NCBI GenBank assembly: GCA_964558465.1
Contig: CAZLEF010000033.1
Span: 1 to 64,000, forward strand
Direction: 5' to 3'
Origin: JACJYC01 sp964558465
Lineage (GTDB): Bacteria; Bacteroidota; Bacteroidia; Chitinophagales; Saprospiraceae
Length of the DNA stretch: 64,000 nt
Shown here: positions 61,298-64,000 of the stretch, piece by piece
Position numbering within the stretch: position 1 is the first letter of the stretch
How the letters are laid out: every line of letters starts with the position of its first letter
Position numbers and translations under genes: made by a program
Notes under the pieces: generated by a model
Seen by the model: only the letters and a program-made list of their open reading frames with translations
Told to the model about the DNA's origin: nothing
Databases searched by the model: none

Positions 61298-62914
61298 TTA
61301 AAAAAAACCTGGCGCAATGCGCCATTTGGAAGCCTGTTCGTAAGCATAGCCGAGGCCCAGGATGACCCCTTCCTGCCAGGCCCCGCCGATGAACGACAAC
61401 CCGACCGGCAACTCCTGCACGCGGCCCATCGGCACGGTCAGGTTGGGGTAACCGGCCATCGCCGCCGGCGGACAAAAATAAAACCCGGTGGGATAATAAT
61501 CGCCGGCCACGTGATCGGTGAGGTGCGCCGGCCCGATGCTGATGCCAACGATGGCTGAAAGCCCGTTTTCTCCCAAAAAACGATCGATAATGGCCCGCGA
61601 AGATCGTGTTTTTTTGACCAGATCGAGGTAGGCCTGGTCGGTCAAGGGGCCTTTTTTCTCGCTCATTTCGAGGATTTCCTGTTTGAAAAAGGGCATGGCC
61701 CGCTCGGCGTTTGCCTGGTTGAACGCAATGACCTCGGCCAGGGACCTGACTTTGGCATCCGCTGCCGACGCCAGGTAGCGGTTGAGGCCGTCTTTGAATT
61801 CGTATTGCATCATTTCAAATTCCGCCTCTCCCGGAGAAGAAGTTTCTTTTAAAAGGTCAATTTCAACCAGCGTTGCCCCGGCTTTCCGGAGGGTATCGAG
61901 CGCATTTTTAAAAAGGGCGACCACCGCTTCATTGCCTTCCAGGTGCGATTTTTCAACGCCGATCCGTTTGCCGGACAGGGCGCCGGGGTCCAGAAAAGGG
62001 ACATAATCCGCTGCGACCTTGCCCTCGCTGGATGCGGTGCTGCTGTCGGCAGGGTCGATTCCCGTCAGAGCCGAGAGCAGGATTGCGGTATCGCGGACCG
62101 TCCGCGTCATCGGGCCGGCTGTGTCTTGGGTGGCCGAAATCGGGATGATGCCGCTTCGGCTGAGCAGGCCGACCGTAGGTTTCAGGCCGACGACCCCGCA
62201 ATAGGACGAAGGTGCGATAATCGAACCGTCCGTCTCTGTGCCGACCGCCACTGCGCAAAAATTGGCCGCCACCGCCGCACCGGAACCGGAACTCGACCCA
62301 CAAGGGTTTCGGGCAAGCACGACCGGGTTTTTGGTCTGCCCGCCGCGGCTGCTCCAGCCGCTCGTCGAGTGTGTGGACCGGAAGTTGGCCCATTCGCTCA
62401 GGTTGGTTTTTCCCAAAATGACGGCCCCGGCCTCGCGCAGGCGTTTGACGATAAATGCATCATTTGCGGCACGATGGCCTTCCAGCGCGAGGGACCCCGC
62501 TGTGGTCATCATTTGATCGCCGGTGTCGATATTGTCCTTTAGCAAAACAGGAATGCCGTGCAGCGGTCCGCGGATGCGCCCGGCCTTCCGCTCGCGGTCC
62601 ATTTCATCGGCGATGGTGAGGGCGTCCGGATTGATTTCGATAACGGAGTTGACGGCCGGTCCGTTTTTATCGACCGCTTCGATGCGGGCCAGGTACAATT
62701 CGGCAATCTGCCGGGCGTTGCGCTCGCCGCGCTGCATCTGGGCCTGAAGGTCGTCGATGGTGGCCTCGTTGAGGGCAAATTCGGTTGGGCCGGCAGCCGG
62801 ACCGGCAGGGTTCTCTGACCGGCCGGGAGATGGATTTTCGCAACCGGAAAGCGGCCAAACCGAGGTGACCGCGGTTGCCAGGGCAGCATTTTGTAAAAAT
62901 GTCCGTCGTTCCAT
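61298..62914 (-). CDS. Tat-exported amidase lipoprotein
   Basis: A 538-residue amidase-signature enzyme. MERRTFLQNAALATAVTSVWPLSGC combines a Tat motif (RRTFL) and a lipobox (PLSGC, Cys25), so it is exported folded and lipidated. The Ser-cisSer-Lys triad is visible as Lys126 in VLLKDNID, the cis-serine in NPCGSSSGSGAA (about 207) and Ser231 in GTETDGSIIAPSSYCG. It hydrolyses amides, possibly of aryl or small acyl type. A longer frame from 63004 has no signal; the ATG at 62914 is chosen. Confidence 0.92.
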   Translation of the reverse strand: MERRTFLQNAALATAVTSVWPLSGCENPSPGRSENPAGPAAGPTEFALNEATIDDLQAQMQRGERNARQIAELYLARIEAVDKNGPAVNSVIEINPDALTIADEMDRERKAGRIRGPLHGIPVLLKDNIDTGDQMMTTAGSLALEGHRAANDAFIVKRLREAGAVILGKTNLSEWANFRSTHSTSGWSSRGGQTKNPVVLARNPCGSSSGSGAAVAANFCAVAVGTETDGSIIAPSSYCGVVGLKPTVGLLSRSGIIPISATQDTAGPMTRTVRDTAILLSALTGIDPADSSTASSEGKVAADYVPFLDPGALSGKRIGVEKSHLEGNEAVVALFKNALDTLRKAGATLVEIDLLKETSSPGEAEFEMMQYEFKDGLNRYLASAADAKVRSLAEVIAFNQANAERAMPFFKQEILEMSEKKGPLTDQAYLDLVKKTRSSRAIIDRFLGENGLSAIVGISIGPAHLTDHVAGDYYPTGFYFCPPAAMAGYPNLTVPMGRVQELPVGLSFIGGAWQEGVILGLGYAYEQASKWRIAPGFF

Positions 62915-62993
62915 GTATGAAAGTTGGTTGACAAATATAACCGTTTTTTTTGAACGCTGCGGAACCTGCAAAGAATAACTTCCCCACGCTGCT

Positions 62994-64000
62994 TTATTTC
63001 TCAATGAGTTTAATCGTGAACAGCTTCACAGCATCAACCTTGTTTAAATAGTCATCGATGTTTTGGGTAACATAATGATCGGGTAAGATCCCGGTTTCAT
63101 CCGGCAGCGATGTGGCCGTAGATTCATGGGTATTGTTCGCCACATAATATTCCAGCCTGGTGTGTGAAAGCCTGCATATCGTTTGTCCTGCCGAACAAAA
63201 TTGATTTGACCCAAGTTCTTCGCCGACGATGGTTCCCAGGTTGAATACTTTTACCAGTGACATGAAATGACCCGTTGTAGAATTGCCGTTTCCATCGATC
63301 ATAAAATAACATTTTCCTTCAAAGCGTTTTTCAAAGGGAGTTATAACTTCTTCTCCATCTATTTTTCCTGTTTTCCCTTCAAATTGAGCATTAGCGTAGT
63401 AAATAAAAGGTTTATCCACCAAATACCTGAGCAAATGAATACTGGATTGCTGGGAACCCCCGCCGTTAAAACGGACGTCCACGATCAGGTTTTTAATACC
63501 CTTTTGATTGATTTCCATAAAACTGTTATCGATGAATTCTTTAAAAACATTGAGATTATTCCATGGGTAATAGTTGAAGGACGAAATGGTCAGAATGGCC
63601 GTTTTATCATCCAACATTTCAAGACATAAATTGGCATCACACGGTTTTATGGATGGATCTTGAAACAGGTTTTTAACCGTTTCGGCTTTGTTTAATACAA
63701 TAGTATCTTTTATTCCCCTGACGACAATTTTATAGGCCTCCGGAAATCTGAGCGCGTAAGGTATCATGCCGGCAGACCACGTATTGAAAAAATGTTTTTT
63801 GGTCGTTTCTATATAGCCTTGAGATGGAATATGTTTGTAAATATCATTGATAAGTTGAGAAACGGCAATTCCATTTATACTAAATATTTCGTCTTTTATC
63901 TTCACTCTTTCTGAATTATTTAATGGATCAACAACAAATAATTGATGGTTTACCCAACGGGTTTGCAGCGGGAATCTTAAGTCAACCGGCAACATTTCAT
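62994..64000 (-). CDS. S41-like peptidase, cut by the window edge
   Basis: The frame stays open past position 64000, so the N-terminus is missing. The 333 or more visible residues include a PDZ-like stretch (KIKDEIFSINGIAVSQLI) and the S41/tail-specific-protease-like core: LIVDVRFNGGGS, CYFMIDGNGNSTTGHFMSLVKVF (putative serine nucleophile in NSTTG), GTIVGEELGSN. The catalytic lysine is less clear. It should degrade or process proteins in the periplasm. The base composition is visibly more AT-rich than that of its neighbours, which may mean recent transfer. Confidence 0.8.
   Translation of the reverse strand, partial: EMLPVDLRFPLQTRWVNHQLFVVDPLNNSERVKIKDEIFSINGIAVSQLINDIYKHIPSQGYIETTKKHFFNTWSAGMIPYALRFPEAYKIVVRGIKDTIVLNKAETVKNLFQDPSIKPCDANLCLEMLDDKTAILTISSFNYYPWNNLNVFKEFIDNSFMEINQKGIKNLIVDVRFNGGGSQQSSIHLLRYLVDKPFIYYANAQFEGKTGKIDGEEVITPFEKRFEGKCYFMIDGNGNSTTGHFMSLVKVFNLGTIVGEELGSNQFCSAGQTICRLSHTRLEYYVANNTHESTATSLPDETGILPDHYVTQNIDDYLNKVDAVKLFTIKLIEK

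Overview
The window looks like a chromosomal segment from a Bacteroidota bacterium, most likely of the Saprospiria (Haliscomenobacter/Lewinella type). The reasons are: several start sites preceded by the Bacteroidota promoter box TAnnTTTG with little sign of Shine-Dalgarno sequences; a FecR/DUF4974 anti-sigma factor next to an ECF sigma factor; the short Bacteroidota-type arginine decarboxylase; DUF983, DUF2007, DUF2911, DUF4159, DUF6438 and DUF5694 proteins; caspase-like and CHAT proteases; and many lipoproteins. There is no rRNA, CRISPR array, prophage or intact insertion sequence.

Layout. 1-5.7 kb: a secreted DUF1080 hydrolase, a MOSC protein, a small secreted protein and a C14 caspase-like protein. 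4.1-7.5 kb: two adjacent, very similar sodium:alanine symporters. 7.6-9.5 kb: an ECF sigma/FecR pair with no TonB receptor beside it. 9.6-15.9 kb: carotene hydroxylase, MtnA, a hydrolase, a secreted amidohydrolase and a methylmalonyl-CoA mutase subunit. 16.5-18.1 kb: a cysteine desulfurase and A-type Fe-S carrier pair. 18.5-23.1 kb: DUF2911, FAD monooxygenase, penicillin acylase. 23.3-27.1 kb: an rsmE-DUF4159-hemF operon, divergent from rseP. 27.2-27.9 kb: a tRNA-Leu cluster containing an aberrant tRNA copy and two tRNA 3'-end fragments, all four invaded loops carrying related hairpins. 28-35.4 kb: hydrolases, an acyl-CoA synthetase, a kinase-like phosphotransferase, arginine decarboxylase and a hypothetical gene. 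35.5-38 kb: a large hypothetical gene and a 1.2-kb gene-free stretch with a candidate small RNA. 38.2-43.1 kb: an exported membrane-anchored protein beside a periplasmic TPR-CHAT protease. 43.4-48.9 kb: MFS transporter, Uma2 protein, sulfatase, OmpA-like and DUF6438 lipoproteins. 49-52.2 kb: a double-AAA+ ClpB-like protein. 52.3-64 kb: fatty acid hydroxylase, DUF983, App1-like phosphatase, RhaM, a histidine phosphatase, a 1256-residue phosphoesterase/kinase-like/beta-barrel fusion, DUF5694, a Tat amidase lipoprotein and an S41 peptidase cut by the window edge.

Most of the genes are housekeeping or scattered metabolic genes rather than one pathway. Clear functional groups are the Fe-S pair, the heme/rRNA-methylation operon, the sigma/anti-sigma pair and the exported-protein/CHAT pair. 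The most distinctive feature is the intergenic DNA. Several families of short-unit tandem repeats and near-perfect hairpins recur through the window, and many arrays start exactly at a stop codon. Together with the hairpin-invaded tRNA-Leu copies, these are the most unusual signals here. No complete new multi-gene system is proven; the CHAT pair is the best protein-level candidate.
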